In this document: piece after piece, positions 43,872 through 52,230 of the stretch | Layout: every line of letters starts with the position of its first letter | Position numbering within the stretch: the stretch's first letter is position 1 | DNA from: Micavibrio_B sp964633355 | GTDB taxonomy: Bacteria > Pseudomonadota > Alphaproteobacteria > Micavibrionales > Micavibrionaceae | Reading direction: 5' to 3' | Assembly (NCBI GenBank): GCA_964633355.1 | Contig: CAZWGO010000004.1 | Span: 86,033 to 150,032, forward strand | Length of the DNA: 64,000 nt | Notes under the pieces: generated by a model | What the model was told of the DNA's origin: nothing | Seen by the model: only the letters and a program-made list of their open reading frames with translations | Databases searched by the model: none | Program-made: the position numbers and the translations under genes

Positions 43872-44693
43872 TCAGGGAATAGGTAACAACATCTCATTTA
43901 CTGGCTGCGGCTTGCTGCCTTTTGTGCCAGTTAAGAGACGTAATTTTATTTTGCCGGCACTGCTTGCGCCTTCCGGTAGATTGAACTGTATATTTGCATC
44001 GCGCTTATCGATCTCGCGGTAAATATAATGAGTCCGCCTGTTGCCGATTTGCGTCTCGGTCCCATCGGGAGCGACATAGAAAACATCCGACAAGGCGACA
44101 CCTTGGCCATTGCCTGCACGTGTCAACTCCATATCGATGCGATAAATTTTATTGTTGCCGTCGTAACTTATTTTAGGATCTACCCAATTGACCTGCGTAT
44201 CGATAGTGCCTTTCGATACGGTGATAGGCATGACAGCGGAATAAGACATGCCAACCTTCACGCTGGTCTTATTCGGTTCTTTCTGGTCATCTCCCTCATC
44301 GGCTTTGCCGTCTTCGAAGAATTTTATATGGACATGATACTGGCCGTCGGGAAGATCGGAAGGTATTTTGGCCATCACACGCACAGCCTGACGCTGACCC
44401 GGTTGGATGATGACTTCTCTCGGGTAGAAGCGAATGAGTTTCTTGGCCGAATAAGGGAAATCAGATGTCAGGACCGTAACGCCTTTCTCACTCATGGCGT
44501 ATTCTTCCAGGCTGATTTTATACCTTCTAGGTATATCGGAAAGGTTGGATAGATTCATAACCTCCACTTTGTGCTTTTCATCCAGATTGACCCGTGTCGG
44601 ACTAACGAAAAGAATAGTTTCGGCATGCGCATGACTGAAAGCGAAAATCAATGCGCTGAATATTAGAGCCGTTTGAAGAATCTTTTTTTTCAT
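43872..44693 (-). CDS. fimbrial periplasmic chaperone
   Basis: A 273-aa PapD-like chaperone that would cap pilus subunits in the periplasm. Signal peptide (cut after HAHA), then LFVSPTRVNLDEKHKVEVMN, with the conserved Arg in the subunit-anchoring position, and RFYPREVIIQPGQRQAVRVM, equivalent to the F1-G1 region of PapD-type proteins. The second domain is VNWVDPKISYDGNNKIYRID and following. Good RBS (AAAGGATTACCAA). It sits between the minor subunit gene (14 bp) and the usher gene (64 bp). Confidence 0.85.
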   Translation of the reverse strand: MKKKILQTALIFSALIFAFSHAHAETILFVSPTRVNLDEKHKVEVMNLSNLSDIPRRYKISLEEYAMSEKGVTVLTSDFPYSAKKLIRFYPREVIIQPGQRQAVRVMAKIPSDLPDGQYHVHIKFFEDGKADEGDDQKEPNKTSVKVGMSYSAVMPITVSKGTIDTQVNWVDPKISYDGNNKIYRIDMELTRAGNGQGVALSDVFYVAPDGTETQIGNRRTHYIYREIDKRDANIQFNLPEGASSAGKIKLRLLTGTKGSKPQPVNEMLLPIP

Positions 44694-44707
44694 TTGGTAA
44701 TCCTTTG

Positions 44708-45259
44708 TTATTGAAACATCGCACTGATTGTCATGGGGTCGCCGCCGCTTGTACTGGAATAACTTCCCGAGCTCAGCGCGTTGTTTGGAATATTTAATTT
44801 GCCGCCGAAATAAATCCGGGCATTGGGCGTTGCGCCAAGATCTACGACCACCGCGGCAGCATCGCCACCGCCGATGCCCAGGCAGGGACTTCCAGTCCCA
44901 GGACCACCCCCGCTCCCTGCGCGGACTTCGATATCGGAGATTGTCAAAGTCGTGTCGCCGCCCATTGTGGCGCCGGATTCACATTTGATCTCGACAATGC
45001 CGGAATTGCCGACAATGGTAATTTGACCCGGTACCCCGTTGCCTTCATAAAACAGCCCGCTACCTGTCAGGCTGACAGAGCCATTCGTTCCCATGGTAAG
45101 AAATCCGCTATGCGAGCCGGCAAACTCGATCAGGCCGAATTCCATTCCGTTTACCGAAGAAAACTGAACGGTCTGAGCAAAACATAAGATCGGAAAAGCG
45201 AAGATTAGCGAGCAAACGCCGAGACTTCCCGAAAGCTGGTTTCTGATTCGAAATCCCAT
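44708..45259 (-). CDS. DUF4402 pilus subunit (minor)
   Basis: A 183-aa exported protein. Signal peptide ends near ILCFAQ; the mature part begins with VQFSSVNGMEFGLIEFAGSH and has VSLTGSGLFYEGNGVPGQI, a single disulfide pair (KCESG and SPCLG) and ends ...SAMFQ, the layout of DUF4402 proteins, which are Gly/Ser/Thr-rich beta-sandwiches. Because a terminator lies between it and the upstream major subunit, less of it should be made; a tip or anchor subunit is a reasonable inference. Confidence 0.75.
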   Translation of the reverse strand: MGFRIRNQLSGSLGVCSLIFAFPILCFAQTVQFSSVNGMEFGLIEFAGSHSGFLTMGTNGSVSLTGSGLFYEGNGVPGQITIVGNSGIVEIKCESGATMGGDTTLTISDIEVRAGSGGGPGTGSPCLGIGGGDAAAVVVDLGATPNARIYFGGKLNIPNNALSSGSYSSTSGGDPMTISAMFQ

Positions 45260-45340
45260 CCCTCAGATATATTAAATTTAGCCTGAAAAATATATGTAAC
45301 CGGCTCTTTTCCGCTTGTTAATACATGATTTATCCACATG

Positions 45341-45370
45341 AAAAAATCGCCCTCAAAAAAAGGGCGATTT
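45341..45370 (-). terminator. Rho-independent terminator after the major pilus subunit
   Basis: Minus-strand stem AAATCGCCCT / AGGGCGATTT (45370-45344) with a 7-nt loop followed by TTTTTT. It lies 22 bp beyond the major subunit stop and 82 bp before the minor subunit gene, so it would cut most transcripts after the first gene. A TTATCCACA (45330-45338) lies just beyond it. Confidence 0.8.
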
Positions 45371-45392
45371 ATCGAATTCTTATATTAAAAAC

Positions 45393-46001
45393 TTATTGGT
45401 AAACGGCCAGAATATTAACCGGCACACCTGCGCCTGTAGCAGAGTTATATTGATTGCCATCAGCCGTTAAGAAGCTTCCCGCCTTTACCTCGTTACCACC
45501 GGCAGCCAGGGCGAGTGTTCCGCCGATACCGATTTCAACATCCGCAGCAGTTGGCGTGACGGTTATTCCTGCACCTGTACAAGCTGTCGCGGCGAGCGTT
45601 GCGCCAACCGCAGCTTCGATCGTGACGGCTGAAACAGTTAATGAATCACCGTCTCCGTTCACTAATGTTGCCGTGGCATTACATGTGACGGCGATATCGG
45701 ATGCGCCATCAGTTGTGATTGTAACTCTTCCGGATTGCGCTGTTCCGGAGTGAACGACAGTGGCAGTTCCACCGGTAACGGCATCTGTCAGCGGATCGAG
45801 AACGATGGTTGCGGCCTGTGTTGCAATAGTGACATCCAAAAGACCAAAATTGATATCCTCGTTCTTCACGACGTTAATAGCTGTACGCGTATCGACTGTA
45901 GCTTCGACATCTACGTTGTCAACGGCATGCGCGGTGGAAACATATCCCCCAAGCGCGACGGTTAATGCGGTGGCAAGCAGCAATTTCTTTGCGGTTCTCA
46001 T
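45393..46001 (-). CDS. DUF4402 pilus subunit (major, probable)
   Basis: A 202-aa exported protein, very rich in Ala/Thr/Val. Signal peptide cut after VSTAHA, then VDNVDVEATVDTRTAINVVK and NEDINFGLLDV, followed by Thr/Val strands and a final ILAVYQ, matching DUF4402. Two Cys (TCNA and TACTG) could pair. It is the first gene of the locus, has RBS AAAGGGA, and is followed by a strong terminator, as expected for the most abundant subunit. It ends with the same aromatic-Gln pair as its neighbour (YQ/FQ). Confidence 0.8.
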   Translation of the reverse strand: MRTAKKLLLATALTVALGGYVSTAHAVDNVDVEATVDTRTAINVVKNEDINFGLLDVTIATQAATIVLDPLTDAVTGGTATVVHSGTAQSGRVTITTDGASDIAVTCNATATLVNGDGDSLTVSAVTIEAAVGATLAATACTGAGITVTPTAADVEIGIGGTLALAAGGNEVKAGSFLTADGNQYNSATGAGVPVNILAVYQ

Positions 46002-46184
46002 AATAAATCCCTTTCTGAGGATGTGTGTTGCTAAAATAATATTACCTGTTCGTCGTTAAGCTTGGCTTAAATAAAGATCAAATTTTATCCTTATTCAGAC
46101 CTTCCTCGTTCATTCTTAACAAAAAGTTCCTAATGAAAGCTTAAATGCAGGAGCCGTGCCAGAATGGCAGGGACGGGAGATAAT

Positions 46185-46205
46185 ACCTTTAAATAAAGGT
46201 TTTTT
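46185..46205 (+). terminator. orphan plus-strand terminator (possible small RNA end)
   Basis: ACCTTT-AAAT-AAAGGT followed by TTTTTC on the plus strand. No plus-strand gene lies upstream; the flanking genes are both on the minus strand. A second small hairpin (GCCA-GAA-TGGC, about 46158-46168) stands just before it. The 316-bp gap 46002-46317 contains no coding frame. Confidence 0.5.
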
Positions 46206-46317
46206 CTTGAGGATAATTTTATTAGAGAATATGCATGTAGGTAGGATTTGGGAAAATCTTCTCTTATGAAATCTATTTGACTAAGAAATTTTTTCCTCTG
46301 AGTACAAATTTTACCGC

Positions 46318-46927
46318 CTATTGCCCGATTATGTCATCGATAACGGGAATGTCTTCTATCAAAAGAGTTTCTTCGAGGATTTTGACGTGACCGTCAGGAG
46401 AAATATCGACATTTGCCTTAAACAGGGAATCCTTGAACATCATATGGATGCCAAGACGGTAAACCCCGCCTTCAGTACCTTCCAGTTGAATGGGCGCAAC
46501 CATCTTGCCGATAGCCTTGCGAGCGGCGGNNNNNNNNNNCCCGCCACTGAATGTCATCCACGCTTTCGACGATGATAAATCGGCCATGACGACCGCGAAC
46601 GAAGGAAAAGAAAAACCGTGCGTAGTCGATAACGGTTTTTTCATTCAAGCTAAGCGGAGCTGTTTCATTCAGACTATAGATAGGCGCATTGGTGAAATCG
46701 AGGATAACGGCCTTGCCTCCCTGCATCACGACAAATCGGCGGGCAGGCGGCATATTGCGATGATCAGCAATATCGAAAAATTTTGAATTCTTATAAAAAG
46801 GCAGCTCGCGGGCCATCACAACCGTCGAAGATGGGTCAAAGGCACCGCCATCGATATCGCTTTTCAGCCTTTCAACAAGGTCTTTGGTTTCAGTTTTATC
46901 GAGTTTGACGTAGGAATCTTGGAACAT
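46318..46927 (-). CDS. hypothetical protein, family A (paralog of 24.5 kb), split by assembly gap
   Basis: About 200 aa, start ATG 46927 with AGAGG upstream, stop at 46318. The N-terminal part carries ELPFYKNSKFFDI and YARFFFSFVRGRHGRFIIVE followed by SVDD; the C-terminal part continues AARKAIGKMVAPIQLEG. Both pieces align block by block with the protein at 24537. The ten Ns lie in the linker after VDDIQW. The two pieces are out of frame if the gap is exactly 10, but in frame for any missing length divisible by three, so this is a gap-size artefact rather than a pseudogene. No function known. Confidence 0.7.
46530..46539. other. assembly gap (10 Ns)
   Basis: Ten Ns flanked by GGCGG on the left and CCGCC on the right, an inverted pair that could have stopped sequencing. 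From the reading frames of the broken gene the real length should be a multiple of three; nine bases would give the same spacing as the paralog at 24537. Confidence 0.95.
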
Positions 46928-46978
46928 GAGGAACCTCTAAATTTCACTTATATATATAGTGTAATTCTTAAAGGCTTC

Positions 46979-49108
46979 TTACCGGTCATGTAATTCCTGA
47001 ATTTCGAGCGCTTTGGCTCTCGTTTCGTCTTTTCCAGTAACGGCCAGATACATGGGGTCGTTGGGGATGGCGAAGTCATATATTTTATAGTCAAACTCTC
47101 TAAGATAAGAGGCGATCTCCCTGACGCTGTCGCCATGCGCCTCGAAATAGATCATCGGCTTTAGACGGGTCAGAATTTCCGTGGCGCCTTTCAAGGCTTC
47201 GAGCTCCATTCCCTCGATATCCATCTTGATCAGTTTGCATTCTTTCAGCTTGAGTGAATCCAGCGGACGTACGGCAACTTCGTGTTCGCCTTGCTGGGCC
47301 TTGGGCTGAAACCCACCAAAATTCTGGAATTTGGTCGGATCGAGTTCACGAACCTTGAGAATCCCTTCTTTTTCACCACACGCCTCGTTCAGCGTATAGA
47401 CATTCGTCAGGCTGTTATTCGCGATATTGGCGCACAGGCTTTGAAACAATATGCGCTGAGGCTCCATGGCATATAAGCGTCCTGACGCGCCGATGATTTT
47501 GGCGATCGGCAGGGTATGCGACCCTATATTCGATCCAAGCTCGACGACGGTATCGCCGAAATCCAGCAAGGATTTCATGAAACCGATTTCATGGTCGCAC
47601 CAGCTGCCGCCCGAGATCAGGCTGCGCCCGATATATTCGTCGTTTCTGTTAGCGATCACGGTTCCATATTTACCTTTAACGAGAACATTCCATTCCTGCG
47701 TCAACCCGTATGTTGACATCAGGCGCACCCGCTCGATGTTCATGGGATTATTCGCGAGCTTTTCGTCATTCGTGAAAGTCCAGAAGATGGAGCCCGCTTT
47801 GTGCTGCAGGTCTTTGCCAAAAAGCTCGTCGCCGGAAATCGTGTCGATGGTCATTTTTTTAGAATAATTGCCATACATGTCGAAAAGGGCAATCTGGTCG
47901 AGAAACCAGAATTCTTTCCGGCTGGCTATGTTTTTAAGAATAATATTGCTCATATAAGAGAGAGCGCCCAGCGCAGCGTCGCTTTTGGAGAAACTGATAA
48001 ACCCGCCGGCGAATTCATCCCATAAAGGAGCCACGGGATTATGGGTCAATAAAATATCTGAATTCTTAATTTTGTCGTTCTTGAACGGGTCGGTGCGCAA
48101 AATCGCGTCGGCATCCACGAGGGCCATTTTTTGAGATGCGCTCGAATCCTTCAATATCTGCCATGCCCGGCAAAAACGCATAGTCGCGAAATAGGTCGGT
48201 GTTCCGGATGTGACCCGATAGGATATTTTCTCATAGGAATAGCTTAGTTTCAGTTCGGGGAATTTTTCATCATACATGCGCAAAAGTTCGAGATCTACGC
48301 CCATCGGCGCGTATAGATGCACATGAATTCCAAAATCCCAATCTTTGATTTCCAGCGCCGATAGAATAAGCGTCGGTATAAATTCGCGGAGATAATTTGT
48401 TTCTGCCGCTGCCATTAAAATATTTTTATGACTGGGTGGTTTTACCATGACGAGCTTCGGGAATTTCTCCAGAAGTTCTTCATTGAGTAATGGATGATTG
48501 TTTAAATCCCCGGATAGGTAAAGCGGGGACGGTTTTTTATCCTTGATGGCCTCGCCGATCCCGATCAAATTAGTGATACGCTCGGGCAGTAACTTGCTTT
48601 TGGTTGCGGATAGATAAAGGCTTTTCCATTGGTCGTCACCGGCGAGGTAATAAACGAGGAAAAGAAGCGATAATGTGGGAGCGTGGTTTGGCTCTTTTTT
48701 CCGGGCGATTTTTAATTCTTTGACCGCTTCATTAAAGTTTTTGTCTTTAAGATGCAGAAATCCTTTATCGTAATTTAAATATGCCTTGTCGGGATAAGCC
48801 TCCTCGAGCGATGAAAAATATTCGATCAGCTCACTATTGGGAATTTTCTTTTGCTTCCAGTAAATTAAAATCTGCCAGGAGAGAAAAGCGTTTTGAGCTT
48901 CTGGCGGAAATTTTATCAGGCAGTTTTCTGCAAAAGCCAATGCTTCGTCATATCTGTTCTGTTCGATCATATGGCTGATCGTAGCGATGGCTTCGCCTTC
49001 TTCCGTCGCATCCTCATAATATTTTGGCATAATGAGAGTAAGATCCGGATTACTGTCAAAATAATAACCGTTCACTTCTCTTAAAATATTGTAATCTTTA
49101 TCTGCCAT
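46979..49108 (-). CDS. TPR-glycosyltransferase-FkbM methyltransferase fusion protein
   Basis: A 709-aa three-part protein. Residues about 35-180 look like degenerate TPR helices (YDEALAFAENCLIKFPPEAQ; NFNEAVKELKIARKKEPNHA). About 220-450 resembles a GT-A type nucleotide-sugar transferase with DxD-like LVDADAILRTDPF (VDAD at 331-334). About 505-690 is a FkbM-type methyltransferase: DTVVELGSNIGSHTLPIAK (motif I), LYAMEPQ and IKMDIEGMELEALKGA. It would glycosylate and methylate the same glycan. ATG 49108 is preceded by GGGG; an ATG ten codons upstream (49138) is possible but has no RBS. Confidence 0.75.
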   Translation of the reverse strand: MADKDYNILREVNGYYFDSNPDLTLIMPKYYEDATEEGEAIATISHMIEQNRYDEALAFAENCLIKFPPEAQNAFLSWQILIYWKQKKIPNSELIEYFSSLEEAYPDKAYLNYDKGFLHLKDKNFNEAVKELKIARKKEPNHAPTLSLLFLVYYLAGDDQWKSLYLSATKSKLLPERITNLIGIGEAIKDKKPSPLYLSGDLNNHPLLNEELLEKFPKLVMVKPPSHKNILMAAAETNYLREFIPTLILSALEIKDWDFGIHVHLYAPMGVDLELLRMYDEKFPELKLSYSYEKISYRVTSGTPTYFATMRFCRAWQILKDSSASQKMALVDADAILRTDPFKNDKIKNSDILLTHNPVAPLWDEFAGGFISFSKSDAALGALSYMSNIILKNIASRKEFWFLDQIALFDMYGNYSKKMTIDTISGDELFGKDLQHKAGSIFWTFTNDEKLANNPMNIERVRLMSTYGLTQEWNVLVKGKYGTVIANRNDEYIGRSLISGGSWCDHEIGFMKSLLDFGDTVVELGSNIGSHTLPIAKIIGASGRLYAMEPQRILFQSLCANIANNSLTNVYTLNEACGEKEGILKVRELDPTKFQNFGGFQPKAQQGEHEVAVRPLDSLKLKECKLIKMDIEGMELEALKGATEILTRLKPMIYFEAHGDSVREIASYLREFDYKIYDFAIPNDPMYLAVTGKDETRAKALEIQELHDR

Positions 49109-49337
49109 ATAAACCCCGCGCGCGCATTCGAACGCCATAAATCTACGCCAGAATTTCTTCCTTCAACAGAGGGAAAATTGCGTCTTTATTTTCGATACAC
49201 CCCGCTCTGGGGATCTCTGTGGATAGAAGGCTGATAAAGTAACGGATTGTTTATGTATGAAGCTATCCAGATTCCGCGCCGAGGGTTTAAGACACTTCAC
49301 CACCATGGAGAAACTTTATAAGCCGCCTGTCCGGAAT

Positions 49338-49443
49338 CGAGGATATCTCGTTTTGTTCACGGATGATTTATCCGGACTCTCATATTTGAGTAATGAGTCC
49401 ATGCCGTTTCGCATGTGGGTAAGAATCCGGATAAATTTTATCC
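49338..49443. other. strongly structured intergenic element with alternative stems
   Basis: Contains CGAG-GATAT-CTCG (49338-49350), an 11-bp perfect outer stem ATTTATCCGGA (49366-49376) with TCCGGATAAAT (49426-49436), and inner hairpins GGACTC/GAGTCC (49374-49400) and CATGC-cgtttc-GCATG (49400-49415). A third TTTATCC (49437-49443) can pair with the same GGATAAA as the first, giving two exclusive folds. It could be a leader RNA of the minus-strand fusion gene (about 230-330 nt from its start), a small RNA, or a mobile DNA hairpin. The rest of the 49109-49516 gap shows nothing else. Confidence 0.5.
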
Positions 49444-49516
49444 CCATAACTCATGCCCCCTAATATCTATTACTACTGAATCTAAGATATATATAAGATT
49501 AATAGGAAGACATATT

Positions 49517-50437
49517 TTAGTTAATCGTCGGCCGAAGAGACGTACCCCTGTAATCGAAACAAGGTCCTTCGAAATCACGGTTGATTCCATCTTCAAGTTT
49601 TGCAGCCTCTTCAAGCAGCGCGAAATAAATCGCTGTATCCATGCTCTGCGGTGTATTAACGTGTTTAACCATATAGGCTACCGAATTTAGTTCTCTTAAA
49701 TTCACGAAAGGTTGCTGCAGGGCATAGCGAACGAGCTCTTCTTCATAATCTGGGATTTGTTTTGCGATACTTGCTATACGCTGGTTGAGAAGCCCAGTTA
49801 TTTCCAGATCATGTTGCTTTCTATCGATTGTATGCCCTTCGAAATCAAGCTTGATGGGATTCAATACGATTTTATCGATCGAGTTGATATCGATTTTTCT
49901 TTTGGTCGCATAACGTGAAAGAATTTTATAAAGATCAGTTTTGCTATTGAAATAGAATGAGCCTGTCTCGGATTGGATCTCGCCTTCCTCGTAGTCACAT
50001 GCGGAACTTAGATCTTCGAGAAAATTTTCAATCTTTTTTGTAATGCGCAAATAAGCGGCTTGAAGCGGCAAGCTAAGACTATCGAATTCTTCATCCTTGT
50101 AACAAAACTCGGGATAGAGTTCAAAATAATGATAATGACCCTCGGCGTCATAGCCGTAATTAATTTCTACCATATCTGTTTCTTCGCCCATATGAATTCC
50201 CGCCAGACAGCGAAATAGAAATCCACCCAATCTTATGGCGTTTGATTCTATTTTGGGATCTGTTTGGACTTCTTGCTCGGCGGCGCTTTTGAAATTTTCG
50301 CTAAGATTTGGCGAAGCATCCGCTATAGGTTCCTTAATACCGATTTGCAAATCTGATTGGCTATTTTTCAAAATACTGTAGGCGTTTGCGAGTGCTAAAA
50401 TGAAATGAGAAGATTGGTTCAGTAACGGTTTAGCCAT
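49517..50437 (-). CDS. hypothetical protein
   Basis: A 306-aa protein that I cannot assign. No signal peptide; mostly helical and acidic, with a tyrosine-rich middle (YGYDAEGHYHYFELYPEFCY) and a C-terminal region of amphipathic helices (EEELVRYALQQPFVNLREL). The gene is AT-rich compared with rho downstream and with the usher locus, and stands alone between two gaps of more than 380 bp, which suggests an accessory gene. The start ATG 50437 is followed by a conserved-looking reading frame with no internal anomalies. Confidence 0.6.
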   Translation of the reverse strand: MAKPLLNQSSHFILALANAYSILKNSQSDLQIGIKEPIADASPNLSENFKSAAEQEVQTDPKIESNAIRLGGFLFRCLAGIHMGEETDMVEINYGYDAEGHYHYFELYPEFCYKDEEFDSLSLPLQAAYLRITKKIENFLEDLSSACDYEEGEIQSETGSFYFNSKTDLYKILSRYATKRKIDINSIDKIVLNPIKLDFEGHTIDRKQHDLEITGLLNQRIASIAKQIPDYEEELVRYALQQPFVNLRELNSVAYMVKHVNTPQSMDTAIYFALLEEAAKLEDGINRDFEGPCFDYRGTSLRPTIN

Positions 50438-50826
50438 AGTTTCCCTGTCATATTTTCAATAATTTTTCTTATTTCTAGCCGAATTCCAGAATTCATGTCC
50501 AGTTTTTCCCGCTTCTATCCCCTTTTTAACTCCCTGTTTTTGATTCGAATCCATTTGACAGGGCATTATGGAAGCGGTATATATGCTCCTGTCTTTAAGA
50601 ACTTCCTGAAAAAAATTAGAAGAATTCATCCGCGCCGTAAGGCTTGAGATAGCCAGGAAATCGACCCATTCGAAAGATATCCTCGAGTTGAAAGACATTC
50701 CCCTAAAAAAGATTAGTTGAAGAACATTTATTCCAATTAACCAGACACCTTAAGCGAATTAACCCCTCCCGATTTTTCACGGCTTTCAACGCCCTATAAA
50801 ACCAAGAGTTTGACCCAGAGTTTCCC
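50438..50826. other. intergenic region upstream of rho
   Basis: A 389-bp gap between divergent genes. It must carry the rho promoter and leader, but I see no convincing promoter boxes or attenuator hairpin. An 80-codon frame on the minus strand (50456-50698) has poor composition, no RBS and no recognisable features, and I do not call it. Confidence 0.5.
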
Positions 50827-52083
50827 ATGAATTTACAGGATTTAAAAACCCGCAGCCCTGCTGAACTGCTCGCTTTTGCCGAGGAGCTGGACATCGAAAA
50901 CTGCGCCTCGATGCGCAAGCAGGACATGATGTTCGCCATTCTCAAACGCCTCGCTGAACAGGGCGTGCCGATCGCCGGCTCCGGCGTTTTGGAAGTGTTG
51001 CAGGATGGCTTCGGCTTTCTCCGCGCCCCTGAAGAAAATTACCTGCCAGGTCCCGATGATATTTACGTTTCGCCATCCCAGGTCCGCCGCTTCGGCCTTC
51101 GCACTGGTGATAGTTTAGAGGGCGAAATTCGTGCCCCTAAAGATTCCGAGCGTTATTTTGCGCTTCTCAAAGTCGACAGCATCAATGGCGAAACGCCGGA
51201 GAAGCTCCGCCACCGCATCAACTTCGATAACCTGACCCCGCTTTATCCGGAACGTAAGATCAATCTCGAACTGATGGATCCGACCAAAAAAAATATGACC
51301 CAGCGCGTGATCGAGCTGACATCGCCGATCGGCTTTGGCCAACGTGCGTTGATCGTCGCCCCGCCTCGTGTTGGTAAAACTGTTATGCTGCAGGATATCG
51401 CAGCCTCAATCGCCGCCAATCACCCGGATGCCTATTTGCTGGTTCTCTTGATCGATGAACGCCCGGAAGAAGTTACCGACATGGCGCGCAGTGTTCGCGG
51501 GGAAGTGATCTCCTCGACATTCGACGAACCCGCTTCGCGCCACGTACAGGTCGCCGAGATGGTGCTTGAAAAAGCCAAGCGTCTTGTCGAACATAAGCGC
51601 GACGTTATCGTCCTTCTCGATTCCATCACTCGTCTGGCCCGCGCCTATAACACCGTCGTTCCGTCTTCGGGTAAAGTTTTGACCGGTGGTGTGGATGCCA
51701 ATGCGCTGCAACGCCCGAAACGTTTCTTCGGTGCGGCGCGTAACATCGAACAAGGCGGATCGCTCACAATCATTGCCACCGCCCTGATCGATACCGGCTC
51801 GCGGATGGACGAAGTCATCTTCGAAGAATTCAAAGGAACCGGTAACTCGGAGATTGTCCTTGACCGCAAGATCGCCGACAAACGCGTCTTCCCGGCCATC
51901 GACATTCAGAAATCCGGTACGCGTAAAGAAGAGCTTCTCACCGACAAACAAACCTTGCAGAAAATGTGGGTCCTGCGCCGTATCCTGAACCCAATGGGCA
52001 CGGTCGACGCAATGGAATTCTTGCTTGATAAACTCAAAGACACGAAATCCAACGATGATTTCTTCCAAAGCATGAACCAGTAA
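50827..52083 (+). CDS. rho: transcription termination factor Rho
   Basis: Hexameric RNA-dependent ATPase that ends transcription. The 418-aa protein has the N-terminal helical domain (MNLQDLKTRSPAELLAFAEE), the cold-shock-like RNA-binding domain with SGVLEVLQDGFGFLRAPEEN, the P-loop APPRVGKTVM (about 178-187), Walker B VIVLLDSITRLARAYN, and the Q/R loops in SGKVLTGGVDANALQRPKRF. Normal length, no extra insertion. A strong terminator follows. Confidence 0.97.
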   Translation: MNLQDLKTRSPAELLAFAEELDIENCASMRKQDMMFAILKRLAEQGVPIAGSGVLEVLQDGFGFLRAPEENYLPGPDDIYVSPSQVRRFGLRTGDSLEGEIRAPKDSERYFALLKVDSINGETPEKLRHRINFDNLTPLYPERKINLELMDPTKKNMTQRVIELTSPIGFGQRALIVAPPRVGKTVMLQDIAASIAANHPDAYLLVLLIDERPEEVTDMARSVRGEVISSTFDEPASRHVQVAEMVLEKAKRLVEHKRDVIVLLDSITRLARAYNTVVPSSGKVLTGGVDANALQRPKRFFGAARNIEQGGSLTIIATALIDTGSRMDEVIFEEFKGTGNSEIVLDRKIADKRVFPAIDIQKSGTRKEELLTDKQTLQKMWVLRRILNPMGTVDAMEFLLDKLKDTKSNDDFFQSMNQ

Positions 52084-52086
52084 TTC

Positions 52087-52112
52087 AAACCCCGCGGAAA
52101 GCGGGGTTTTTT
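52087..52112 (+). terminator. Rho-independent terminator of rho
   Basis: Stem AAACCCCGC / GCGGGGTTT with loop GGAAA and a run of six Ts, starting 4 bp after the rho stop. Confidence 0.9.
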
Positions 52113-52230
52113 ATCGAACAAGATCAAATTTTATTTAAAATTAAATCCGTGTTTAAAGTAACAATGTTACTTTAGATAATACTTATAAAAAGATGCTGCG
52201 ACCGAAATGTTAATTCGAAAGGAATTAGAC

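Noticed and set aside
45330..45338. A DnaA box TTATCCACA downstream of the pilin terminator
   Set aside because: An isolated single site beyond a terminator, without AT-rich unwinding DNA or partner boxes; probably chance.
46140..46205. A tRNA gene in the pilin upstream gap
   Set aside because: Hairpins are present but there is no T-loop GGTTCRAAT box or acceptor stem; no tRNA was recognised anywhere in the window.
46318..46927. Pseudogene by frameshift
   Set aside because: The frame change coincides exactly with the run of Ns, and both halves are well conserved with the paralog.
49257..49463. A 68-codon plus-strand frame over the structured element
   Set aside because: The inverted repeats explain the sequence better than coding; no RBS and no family features.
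50456..50698. An 80-codon minus-strand frame upstream of rho
   Set aside because: No RBS, unconvincing composition and no recognisable segment; more likely leader/promoter DNA of rho.
51406..52068. A 220-codon minus-strand frame inside rho
   Set aside because: Antisense shadow of rho; no RBS or family marks.
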